DNA from: a virus
Strand: one strand, 5' to 3'
IMG/VR virus record: IMGVR_UViG_3300017991_001447
Location: 1-20,086 of that record
Length of the DNA: 20,086 nucleotides
The translations under genes and the position numbers were made by a program. Each line of letters starts with the position of its first letter. Within the stretch, counting starts at the first letter, position 1. This document shows, in pieces, positions 1 to 5,392 of the stretch. A model generated the notes under the pieces. That model did not search any database and was not told where the DNA came from. It was given only the letters and a program-made list of their open reading frames with translations.

Positions 1-1289
1 CCATCTTTATGTTGCTTTAGCTTAGTCTCACGGCCACGCATGGGCGCACCTACATTGAGGTTTGCTCCAAGCAATCTAGCCGCGTTTTCAGCTACCTCTG
101 CTTCACGAAAAACAAACGCGCCTGATTGTTCTTCGATGCCGCCGTAAGCTCGTGCAGCTGTAGAAAGATCAGGGTCTTTATTAAGGAACGTGCGCGTCCA
201 GCCCGCGCCGTCCTGCTGCCATGATTCATGCTCCTGTACACCAGGAGTATAGCGTCTTACAGACCAGGCTCCACCGCGAATTGGGTAGGCAAAGCAGTTT
301 TGCTCATTTAGATTCGTTCCCTGAGTGTTTGATTTGAAAAATCCCTTTAGTCCCATTTCTTCATGGGCCTTTTGGAGCCAGTAGGTATGTGTCACAAGCA
401 TATGATGGTCTTGATCCCACCACCAAACTGCGTTCTCTTGCTCCTTCAGAAAGTCTATTACTTTCTTATGCCCCTCATCCAAAGGAACACGCGGACGCTG
501 GCTCGTGAGTTCCTCGAATAAATCTCCTGACCCACTTTCTTCAATTACCTGTGGGAGAACTTTCCGTCTTCGTCCAGATACAACCTTAATATGATCTTTC
601 CAGTTGGGTGGTACCTCTGACAATATTCCTCCGGACTTAAGGAGTGCAAGACCACGTAGATCTGATCCCCCATTTGCCATTTTTCGATGCCAGATCCACA
701 TATTGCCACCGCAAATATCCACACTGGAGCTAAAATCGTACCCTGTGTATGCGGACATCTTGCCAAGTATTGCTCTAGCAAGAGCTGCATGTTCGTTATG
801 ATTTTTTGTTTCAACTGGCTCGACAAAGACATATATGTGGATACCTTTTCCAGACGTTGAGCGTCGGATTGTAGCCCATTCAATGTCTTGTGCAGCTCGT
901 CTAATGCTTTTAAGTTGCTCATTAGTTAGTCCGTCCTTATGTGATACTATGCTATCAAAGTCAAAAGCCACCCAACGACTAACGCGATTTTCCCAATCCC
1001 ATCCAGTCATTCCGATGGCTTCAACGTGTTGTTCAAGAGGCCAAGTTATTGGCTTATCAGTATATTCCGGTTCTGTATTTGCTTTATATGGAATCCTAAA
1101 AGACTTCCAAGTGATTGTGCCATCTGTCCATCCCTGCCACCGACGACCATGAAAGTCTCCATCAACACGTTCACCGCCATCCTGTGCTACATTGACTTGA
1201 CATTCCATAGAATGATTATACAAATCCGCCAAGTCTTTGTGGGTAGACGACTGTAGAAAGAGTCGAATCGCTTCTGTACGAGTAGGCAC
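1..1289 (-). CDS. Archaeo-eukaryotic-type primase (AEP), N-terminal part, 3' end outside window
   Basis: The minus strand is open from a GTG start at 1289 to the window edge (429 codons, no stop). An AGGGAG ribosome site (complement of 1297-1302) lies 7 bases upstream of the GTG. The protein carries the three AEP catalytic motifs in order: hhhDhD as WVAFDFDS (D110, D112), the SxH motif as STSGKGIHIYVF (H151), and hhD as SVDICGG (D191). Family knowledge: AEP primases and prim-pols synthesise primers, and phage versions are often fused to a helicase; such a C-terminal domain would lie outside the window. The rest of the visible protein, from about residue 215, is not recognised. It is the only minus-strand gene seen and is divergent from the ParB-like gene at 1820. 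AEP domain assignment is quite sure; whether it is replicative or part of a TOTE-like system is not. Confidence 0.85.
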   Translation of the reverse strand, partial: MPTRTEAIRLFLQSSTHKDLADLYNHSMECQVNVAQDGGERVDGDFHGRRWQGWTDGTITWKSFRIPYKANTEPEYTDKPITWPLEQHVEAIGMTGWDWENRVSRWVAFDFDSIVSHKDGLTNEQLKSIRRAAQDIEWATIRRSTSGKGIHIYVFVEPVETKNHNEHAALARAILGKMSAYTGYDFSSSVDICGGNMWIWHRKMANGGSDLRGLALLKSGGILSEVPPNWKDHIKVVSGRRRKVLPQVIEESGSGDLFEELTSQRPRVPLDEGHKKVIDFLKEQENAVWWWDQDHHMLVTHTYWLQKAHEEMGLKGFFKSNTQGTNLNEQNCFAYPIRGGAWSVRRYTPGVQEHESWQQDGAGWTRTFLNKDPDLSTAARAYGGIEEQSGAFVFREAEVAENAARLLGANLNVGAPMRGRETKLKQHKD

Positions 1290-1314
1290 GCAGTATCTCC
1301 CTGATTTTCTGAAT

Positions 1315-1399
1315 CAATGATTGCAGGAATCATTGGATAGACACCGTACAGGTGTATGATTTGATTTGTGATAACAGGACGTTATCCAAATCAAATCAT
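1315..1399. repeat. Cluster of three consecutive hairpins upstream of the primase gene
   Basis: Three inverted repeats follow each other almost without gaps. CAATGATT at 1315-1322 pairs perfectly with 1328-1335 around a 5-base loop. ACACC at 1341-1345 pairs with GGTGT at 1351-1355. The arm at 1356-1375 pairs with 1381-1399 around a 5-base loop, perfect except for one bulged T. The outer 13 bases of that third hairpin are ATGATTTGATTTG and its complement, so the iteron-like motif is here arranged head to head. Possible roles are an operator pair, a leader-RNA structure for the primase transcript, or single-strand initiation or recombination structures; the sequence alone does not decide. Confidence 0.75.
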
Positions 1400-1476
1400 G
1401 GAGTGCAATAGCAGAACAGACATAAAGCCTGTCCGTGTACTTTACGGTATAGACTGGAAAAAGGTAAGAAAAAAGT

Positions 1477-1503
1477 GTAACTCGTTACGGGAGAATGACT
1501 TAC
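1477..1503 (+). promoter_or_regulatory. 29-base element, copy 1 (diverged)
   Basis: It reads GTAACTCGTTACGG, then GAG, then AATGACTTAC. It matches copy 2 (1605-1633) and copy 3 (14929-14957, opposite strand) in the half sites AACTCGTT and AATGACTT, but differs in the three bases after the central CGG. The two halves form an imperfect dyad (AACTCGTT against AAGTCATT when inverted), as expected for an operator bound by a dimer. The last bases overlap the 25-base arm of the large inverted repeat. Confidence 0.6.
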
Positions 1504-1604
1504 AACAATTCTGACTAACTGCCCTATTATCCGCAGAATATATTTACCTTTTTCCTTTTTCCTTTATATATAGCGACTGGATGGGCAGTTAGTCAGAATT
1601 GTTG

Positions 1605-1633
1605 TAACTCGTTGCGGTTCAATGACTTATGAC
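1605..1633 (+). promoter_or_regulatory. 29-base element, copy 2
   Basis: The element begins TAACTCGTTGCGGTTCAA and ends GACTTATGAC. It is identical at 27 of 29 positions to the complement of 14929-14957, more than 13 kb away, where only two C/T differences occur. Imperfect dyad half sites AACTCGTT and AATGACTT are separated by GCGGTTC. Conservation of a non-coding 29-mer in two separate intergenic regions indicates a bound site. The protein is unknown; the ParB-like product of the gene at 1820 is one candidate. Confidence 0.7.
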
Positions 1634-1819
1634 TTTTTCTTACCTTTTTCCATTTGAGAACGTAAAGCATATGGCAGCAACGTGGCCAGTTTGCACATTC
1701 GGCCCGTTGTTCAAATCAAATCATTCCCTGAGTGAGTGCTCGGTGAGTATGGATTTGATTTGCATAATCAATCGTGTTTGATTTTGCCAATCAGACACAC
1801 AAAGTAGGGAGTCCCAATC

Positions 1820-2815
1820 ATGGGGAAACTCGCAACTGTTCCGATCACGCTCGTTCGCGAGAACGAGGTAGCATTGAGGACGGTCAATCGTGAGAGCGAA
1901 AAGTATCTCGGATTGATCGAATCAATGAAGCAGAAGGGTTTTCTTGGTGCGATTACCGTTCGCAGCCAGGAGGATCCTGAAACCCATCAGGAGTATTACG
2001 AGCTCGTTGATGGGTTGCATCGCTTCAGCGCGGCGAAGGACGCCGGGCTGGTTGAAATCAATGTGGACATCGTTGATCTTGATGACGATCAGGTGCTCGA
2101 AGCGCAGCTGATGGCCAACTTCCACAAGATCGAGACTCGTCCCGTTGAGTATTCGAAGCAGCTTGTTCGTATTCTGAATCGGCACCCGCTGATGACGGAA
2201 TCGGAACTGGCTGAGAATCTTGGTGTGTCGTCTGCTTTCATTCAGCAGCGTTTGAATCTCACTAAGATTCCTGACGAGGGTGTTCAGAAGCTCATCGACG
2301 CGGGAGAGATTTCGCTGTCGAATGCTTACGCACTCGCCAAGCTGCCGCCTGAAGAGCAGGCGGAGTTCGTTCAGAATGCTGTGGCGATGCCGCCCGACGA
2401 GTTTGTTCCGCAGGTATCGCAGCGCGTGAAGGAACTTCGTGAGGCAAAGCGTCAGGGTCGTGACGCTGCGTCGATTGAGTTCACGCCTCAGCCGCACATC
2501 CGTAAGATTGCGGAGATGAAGGAAGCCATCAACAACTCCGAGCTTCATTCGTTTCTTGCGAAGGATGTTGAAACCAAGGAGCAGGCCATTCGTCGTGGAA
2601 TCGAATTCTGCCTGAATCTTGATCCTCGTTCGATCGAGGCGCAGAAGGCCAAGCACGACGAGCGGATTCAGAAGAAGGAAGCCATGCTGAAGAAGCGCGC
2701 TGAAGAGCGTGCGAAGAAGGCCGAAGAGAAGGCGGCAAAGGCTGCCGCAGCTGCAGCGGAAGCTAAGGCTGCATTGTCCGGTGAAAGTCAGCCGGATGAC
2801 ACGCAGGAAGGTTGA
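1820..2815 (+). CDS. ParB-like nuclease-fold/HTH DNA-binding protein
   Basis: This 331-residue protein has a ParB N-terminal domain. The strand and helix before residue 50 lead to the GxHRxxA box as VDGLHRFSAAKDAG (G65, H67, R68). The second box is MANFHKIETRPVEYSKQL (99-115), in place of the usual ENxQR. A helix-turn-helix follows at about 125-148 (MTESELAENLGVSSAFIQQR). From about residue 275 the chain is a Lys/Glu/Ala-rich, probably coiled-coil tail. ParB-family proteins use this fold for CTP-dependent DNA sliding, transcription control or nuclease activity; no ParA is present here. The start ATG follows a TAGGGAG ribosome site. By eye it is clearly richer in GC and in preferred-looking codons than most neighbours, which may mean high expression. 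A strong hairpin follows the stop. Confidence 0.88.
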   Translation: MGKLATVPITLVRENEVALRTVNRESEKYLGLIESMKQKGFLGAITVRSQEDPETHQEYYELVDGLHRFSAAKDAGLVEINVDIVDLDDDQVLEAQLMANFHKIETRPVEYSKQLVRILNRHPLMTESELAENLGVSSAFIQQRLNLTKIPDEGVQKLIDAGEISLSNAYALAKLPPEEQAEFVQNAVAMPPDEFVPQVSQRVKELREAKRQGRDAASIEFTPQPHIRKIAEMKEAINNSELHSFLAKDVETKEQAIRRGIEFCLNLDPRSIEAQKAKHDERIQKKEAMLKKRAEERAKKAEEKAAKAAAAAAEAKAALSGESQPDDTQEG

Positions 2816-2822
2816 CCAACTG

Positions 2823-2854
2823 AATCCGGGAGTCAGGCAACTGGCTCCCGGATT
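2823..2854 (+). terminator. Strong 14-bp hairpin with GCAA tetraloop between 1820 and 2882 genes
   Basis: AATCCGGGAGTCAG (2823-2836) pairs with CTGGCTCCCGGATT (2841-2854) through 14 pairs including one G-U, closed by a GNRA-type GCAA loop. The downstream sequence TCTAAAATCG lacks a U-tract, so a classical intrinsic terminator is doubtful. An attenuator or an mRNA 3'-end stabiliser for the ParB-like transcript is at least as likely. Confidence 0.65.
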
Positions 2855-2881
2855 TCTAAAATCGAGGGGACTGAAAGTATA

Positions 2882-3613
2882 ATGACTAAGAAGATTCAAA
2901 AGAAGAATCCTGGTTGGCCGTTGTTTGAGCATGTGTTCGATGATGAAACTCTGCCTACGGTTGCTGGTACAGCGGATCTTGATTTCCTGAAATCAGAATT
3001 GCCTGAAAAGTATTCTGAAGAGGATTTCGATATCGTTGCTGCACCGGCTTGGTTGCCGCGTCTGCAGCTCATGTCGTCAAATAGCGAGAAGTGTAAGAAG
3101 GGTGAGTTTCCTGTAAATCACTACGCTCTCGTTGTTGGACAAACATTCAACGACCTTGGCACGGAAGTTGATGCCCTGAATCTGGCATGGCGTCCGCGGG
3201 CTATGGATTTGAGCGGTGACAACATTGTCACTGTATATGATCCAAAGTCTAAGGAATTCCAGGATATTGTTGCTCGTTCAGCGGAGCAGAATTCGGGTTG
3301 TATGTATGGTGTAGAGTTTTTGCTTTACATTCCTTCGGCTAAGACGTTTGCTGGTTTCTTTATGGGTAGTAAGACTGCTCGTAATGAAGCACCGAATGTC
3401 AAGGCTAAGATGCATGAGCCGATTACTCTGAAGCATCAAATCATCGAGAACAAGAGGTACTCGTGGGCCGGACCGATTGTGGTAAGCTGCACGACTCCGT
3501 TCGAGATTCCGCCTAAGGAGTTGATTCTGGCCGAGGTGCATAAGTTCCAGAATCCGCCAGAGCGTGAAGTCGAGCTGGCTGACGAAGAGGCTACGGGAGA
3601 TCATGAACGGTAA
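2882..3613 (+). CDS. Unknown protein, candidate single-stranded DNA-binding protein
   Basis: A 243-residue soluble protein that I cannot assign to a named family. It has no signal peptide or membrane segment. The central part is rich in aromatic and beta-type residues (for example WRPRAMD at 103-109, GCMYGVEFLLYIP around 139-151, RYSWAGPIVV around 192-201). The extreme C-terminus is acidic (VELADEEATGDHE). A beta-rich core plus acidic tail resembles phage SSB architecture, and the gene lies in the same series as ParB-like and replication genes, so an SSB-like role is a hypothesis only. The start ATG at 2882 has GAGGGG 12 bases upstream, somewhat far. It lies 66 bases after the ParB-like gene, with a hairpin between them. 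Confidence 0.82.
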   Translation: MTKKIQKKNPGWPLFEHVFDDETLPTVAGTADLDFLKSELPEKYSEEDFDIVAAPAWLPRLQLMSSNSEKCKKGEFPVNHYALVVGQTFNDLGTEVDALNLAWRPRAMDLSGDNIVTVYDPKSKEFQDIVARSAEQNSGCMYGVEFLLYIPSAKTFAGFFMGSKTARNEAPNVKAKMHEPITLKHQIIENKRYSWAGPIVVSCTTPFEIPPKELILAEVHKFQNPPEREVELADEEATGDHER

Positions 3614-3736
3614 TCGAAGGTGCCCTCCCCACCTTCATCCCGACACAAGTGGTTAGGCTGTGTATAAATATACTAACTAGGAGCGCCGCGAGCCTACTCA
3701 ACAGCGGCCCCGCATAGCGGGGGATATGGGAGTGTC
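3614..3736. other. Intergenic stretch with two small hairpins and a TATAAAT box
   Basis: GAAGGTG (3616-3622) pairs with CACCTTC (3630-3636) around a C-rich loop. CCCCGC (3708-3713) pairs with GCGGGG (3717-3722) around ATA, ending just before the GGGAG ribosome site of the next gene, so it may affect translation. A TATAAAT -10-like sequence lies at about 3664-3670 but has no convincing -35 box. No open reading frame with a ribosome site is visible here. Confidence 0.4.
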
Positions 3737-4252
3737 GTGAAAATTATACCGCTGTCTGTACCGAGAATCAATTGGAAGGACTTCATTGAGGTCACTCAAG
3801 AAGTTCTAGGAATCTCTCCTACTCGCGGGCTTGATGCTAACAACATTAAGCTCGATTCTCCTGCCGCATTTCCTGCCTGTCTTACCTTTGATAATAAGCC
3901 GGTAGAAGCATTGGCTAATTCAGATGCCGTTCTCCGTCACTCTTATGCCACATTTATGATTGTGGGATCAAGAAAGGAGATTACTTGGATCGCCACCAGA
4001 GTGTGTCTTGAAAGATTATATAAATCAGGAGAGGATGAGTCTTTCATTGTTCTGTCAGGAAATATGCTACAATGGAAACAGGAGATAGTATGGGCATTAA
4101 GAGAACATAGCTATGCACCGAAGTATATTCGAGATATCTTCGATCAATTATTGTGTGCATTCAAAAAGGCTGGTTATGAAATCTGGACAGAATACGAAAG
4201 AGTGGATTCGCACAGTCAAGGCGTCACTCTCAGACGTTCCAAGAACAGGTAA
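3737..4252 (+). CDS. Unknown protein, possible degenerate ThyX-like (flavin-dependent thymidylate synthase fold)
   Basis: This 171-residue protein starts at GTG with GGGAG 5 bases upstream. Two blocks recall ThyX. The first is VLRHSYATFMIVGSRKEITW followed by IATR (about 85-108), in place where ThyX has an EHxxFTF strand followed by the RHR motif. The second is NMLQWKQEIVWAL plus YAPKYIRDIFDQLL (about 128-160), in place of the ThyX NARxxxxFLxxR and HAQxEIR helices. The RHR signature residues that bind substrate and flavin are not conserved (ATR is found), so the protein would be inactive as a thymidylate synthase or may not be a homologue. The resemblance is by eye only. The next gene overlaps its 3' end by 77 bases. 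Confidence 0.72.
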   Translation: MKIIPLSVPRINWKDFIEVTQEVLGISPTRGLDANNIKLDSPAAFPACLTFDNKPVEALANSDAVLRHSYATFMIVGSRKEITWIATRVCLERLYKSGEDESFIVLSGNMLQWKQEIVWALREHSYAPKYIRDIFDQLLCAFKKAGYEIWTEYERVDSHSQGVTLRRSKNR

Positions 4253-4472
4253 AATTCGATGCAGAAAATCGGACTTTGAATCTGCTACTAAGAATGTATT
4301 TGCGAGGCAACATCGATCAGATCAGGGGTATAGTGAAGAAGACTGCTTTGCTTATGTTTTTGGTTCTAGTTTCATGGAACCACGCGGAGAGATTGCATCA
4401 GATATCGTAAATAGTGGTATCGAAGACATTCTAGATGGTCATGATTATGAAGATGTGTATGGTGGGGCGTAA
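4176..4472 (+). CDS. Small unknown protein overlapping the preceding gene
   Basis: I recognise no family in this 98-residue product. The chosen ATG at 4176 has AAAGG a few bases upstream; an earlier in-frame ATG at 4113 lies deeper in the preceding gene and lacks a good ribosome site. The N-terminal third is basic (TKEWIRTVKASL, KIRCRKSD). The C-terminal half is acidic (SEEDCFAYVFG, DILDGHDYEDVYGG). The long overlap (77 bases) makes the exact start uncertain, but the part after 4252 is open and uncovered by any other plausible gene. Confidence 0.55.
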   Translation: MKSGQNTKEWIRTVKASLSDVPRTGKIRCRKSDFESATKNVFARQHRSDQGYSEEDCFAYVFGSSFMEPRGEIASDIVNSGIEDILDGHDYEDVYGGA

Positions 4473-4547
4473 AAAGCATGAATCATGATATACCGAACAA
4501 TGATTCTTGTTGCAGGTTCTCGGCCGCCTGTCGTTCTATTTTAAGAC

Positions 4548-4630
4548 GCTCGGGTGGTGGAATAGGCAGACACAATAGACTTAAAATCTATCGGCTAGTT
4601 ACCATGCGGGTTCGAGTCCCGCCCCGAGCA
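4548..4630 (+). tRNA. tRNA-Leu (anticodon UAA)
   Basis: Acceptor arms GCTCGGG (4548-4554) and CCCGAGC (4623-4629) pair perfectly, with discriminator A4630. The D arm region resembles the usual bacterial Leu form (GGTGGAATAGGCAGACAC). The anticodon stem ATAGA (4575-4579)/TCTAT (4587-4591) encloses loop CTTAAAA, giving anticodon TAA at 4582-4584. A 15-base variable region (4592-4606) marks a class II tRNA. The T arm GCGGG-TTCGAGT-CCCGC is canonical. The 3' CCA is not encoded. Phages often carry such tRNAs to read codons rare in the host; tRNA-Leu genes can also be attachment sites, but no integrase is seen nearby. Confidence 0.93.
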
Positions 4631-4638
4631 TATTAATC

Positions 4639-4785
4639 ATGATAGCTTTATTTCATTGGTTCGAGAATTGTGATCATTGTTACTGTGAGTTGAATATTTG
4701 GTTCTGTCCGTGGCACAAAAGATTGGAAATATCATGTTGGAATTGTGGTAAGATACTAAGGATATATCCTTATGCAAAAAACTAG
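4639..4785 (+). CDS. Tiny Cys/His-rich protein, possible zinc finger
   Basis: A 48-codon frame from ATG 4639 encodes clustered metal-ligand residues: CDHCYC at 11-16, CPWH at 23-26, and CWNC at 33-36. Eight Cys/His in this spacing within 48 residues is typical of small zinc-binding phage proteins. The frame ends inside the first codons of the glycosyltransferase (14-base overlap), a coupling style used across this region. Against it, no clear Shine-Dalgarno site lies upstream, and it begins only 8 bases after the tRNA. Function unknown. Confidence 0.4.
   Translation: MIALFHWFENCDHCYCELNIWFCPWHKRLEISCWNCGKILRIYPYAKN
4757..4772. promoter_or_regulatory. 16-base perfect palindrome over the ribosome site and start of the glycosyltransferase gene
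   Basis: TAAGGATATATCCTTA is its own complement. It contains the AAGGA ribosome site and the A of the ATG start codon of the next gene. A repressor bound here, or dimer or stem formation in RNA, could hide the start. A 16-base palindrome is expected by chance about once per several tens of kilobases, so position rather than length is the argument. Confidence 0.35.
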
Positions 4786-5392
4786 ACTCATTGTTTGCTT
4801 ACGATCAGGTGGAGACTATGATGAAAGGTATGTGCATAGTCTTCATAGGCAGGTTGAGCATTGGGGAGGGAACAATATTGAATTTGTCGCATTAACTGAT
4901 GTTCCAAATCTTGGTGATCCTCTAGTTAGAAATTGGCCAGGATGGTGGTGTCTGATCGAGGCGTTTCGTTTCACTGGTCCCTGTATTATGATAGGACTTG
5001 ACACAGTGATTGTGGATTCACTGGAGCCATTTGTCGAGTTATCACAGTCTCGGCAGGGTTTCTGGATGAAGGTACCATTGAATCGAAGACAACGGCATGG
5101 ACCATGGTCATCCATGATTACAATATGGAACGGTGACTATCGTTATCTATTCCAGAATTTCCGAGCACATAAGCATATTCCACAATATACTTATGAGCAG
5201 ATTTACACGGCGATGCATGTACCTGATATTGGTGCCGTTGATGATTTTGTTGATGGTATGTATAGTTACAAGAAGCATTGTCGTAATGGCTTACCGAATG
5301 ACGCGAGAGTCATTTTCTTTCATGGTAAGCCGCGTCCACACGAGGTAAGTGATAGTTGGGTTTGGTTGGCTCGGGAGGGATTGTTTTGTTAG
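4772..5392 (+). CDS. Glycosyltransferase-like protein (GT-A fold)
   Basis: A 206-residue protein with features of small GT-A glycosyltransferases. The N-terminus is beta-alpha type (TRLIVCLRSGG, EFVALTDV). The donor and metal region is WPGWWCLIEAFRFTGPCIMI followed by GLDTVIVDSLEPF (about 55-87), where LDT replaces the usual DxD. The C-terminal HGKP at 184-187 resembles the HGxxKP motif of GT8-like enzymes. Family knowledge: these transfer a sugar from a nucleotide donor; in phages the target can be DNA bases, virion proteins or host surface. No base-modification gene is visible nearby to choose between these. The gene overlaps the helicase start by 7 bases, so the two are probably co-translated. 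Confidence 0.75.
   Translation: MQKTRLIVCLRSGGDYDERYVHSLHRQVEHWGGNNIEFVALTDVPNLGDPLVRNWPGWWCLIEAFRFTGPCIMIGLDTVIVDSLEPFVELSQSRQGFWMKVPLNRRQRHGPWSSMITIWNGDYRYLFQNFRAHKHIPQYTYEQIYTAMHVPDIGAVDDFVDGMYSYKKHCRNGLPNDARVIFFHGKPRPHEVSDSWVWLAREGLFC
5373..5379 (+). promoter_or_regulatory. Ribosome site deciding the TTG start of the helicase
   Basis: GGGAGGG lies inside the last codons of the glycosyltransferase and 6 bases before TTG 5386. This favours TTG 5386 over the upstream TTG at 5356, which has no purine-rich site at proper distance. Confidence 0.65.

Larger units (their letters stand above)
1440..1667. repeat. Large nested inverted repeat (potential cruciform) in the divergent control region
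   Basis: Three nested pairs of arms share one centre. CTTTACG at 1440-1446 pairs with 1661-1667. An 18-base purine-rich arm at 1456-1473 pairs perfectly with 1634-1651. A 25-base arm at 1500-1524 pairs perfectly with 1583-1607. The central loop (1525-1582) is AT-rich with pyrimidine runs and TATATATA, and holds a further TACCTTTTTCC copy matching the 18-base arm. Between the 18- and 25-base arms each side holds one copy of the 29-base element, in direct rather than inverted orientation. The architecture fits a replication origin, a centromere-like site or a complex operator. No long coding frame with gene-like features covers it. Confidence 0.8.
1356..1786. repeat. ATTTGATTT-type repeat array, region 1
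   Basis: Copies of an ATTTGATTTG-like motif occur at 1356-1368 (+), 1387-1399 (-), 1712-1724 (-), 1752-1762 (+) and, degenerate, 1775-1786 (+). The last copy continues as TTTGATTTTGCCAATCA, closely like TTTGATTTCGCAATCA just before the sigma gene at 15116. Spacing is irregular, which argues against classical phased iterons. The placement just upstream of gene starts fits promoter or operator elements. The same motif is dense at 14812-15095. Confidence 0.7.

Noticed and set aside
545-922. 125-codon minus-strand frame within the primase region
   Set aside because: It lies in another frame of the real minus-strand primase gene, whose AEP motifs are complete in the adjacent frame.
1356-1786. CRISPR-like array
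   Set aside because: The repeats are short, in both orientations and irregularly spaced, and no cas gene is present.
1922-2932. Long minus-strand open frame opposite the ParB-like gene
   Set aside because: It is the shadow of a GC-biased coding gene. Its translation is Arg/Leu-rich without domain signals, while the plus strand has a clear ParB domain and ribosome site.
3616-3636. Small hairpin taken as an intrinsic terminator after the 2882 gene
   Set aside because: Only a 7-bp stem and no U-tract follow, so it is noted as a hairpin but not called a terminator.
4480-4506. GAATCAT/ATGATTC inverted repeat before the tRNA
   Set aside because: Stem of 7 AT-rich bases with a 13-base loop and no clear U-run; too weak to call a terminator or operator.
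4548-4630. tRNA gene as a prophage attachment site
   Set aside because: No integrase or duplicated tRNA 3' end was seen in the window.
4478-4636. Small open frame running through the tRNA gene
   Set aside because: It covers the whole tRNA, and the encoded sequence is only a by-product of tRNA bases.
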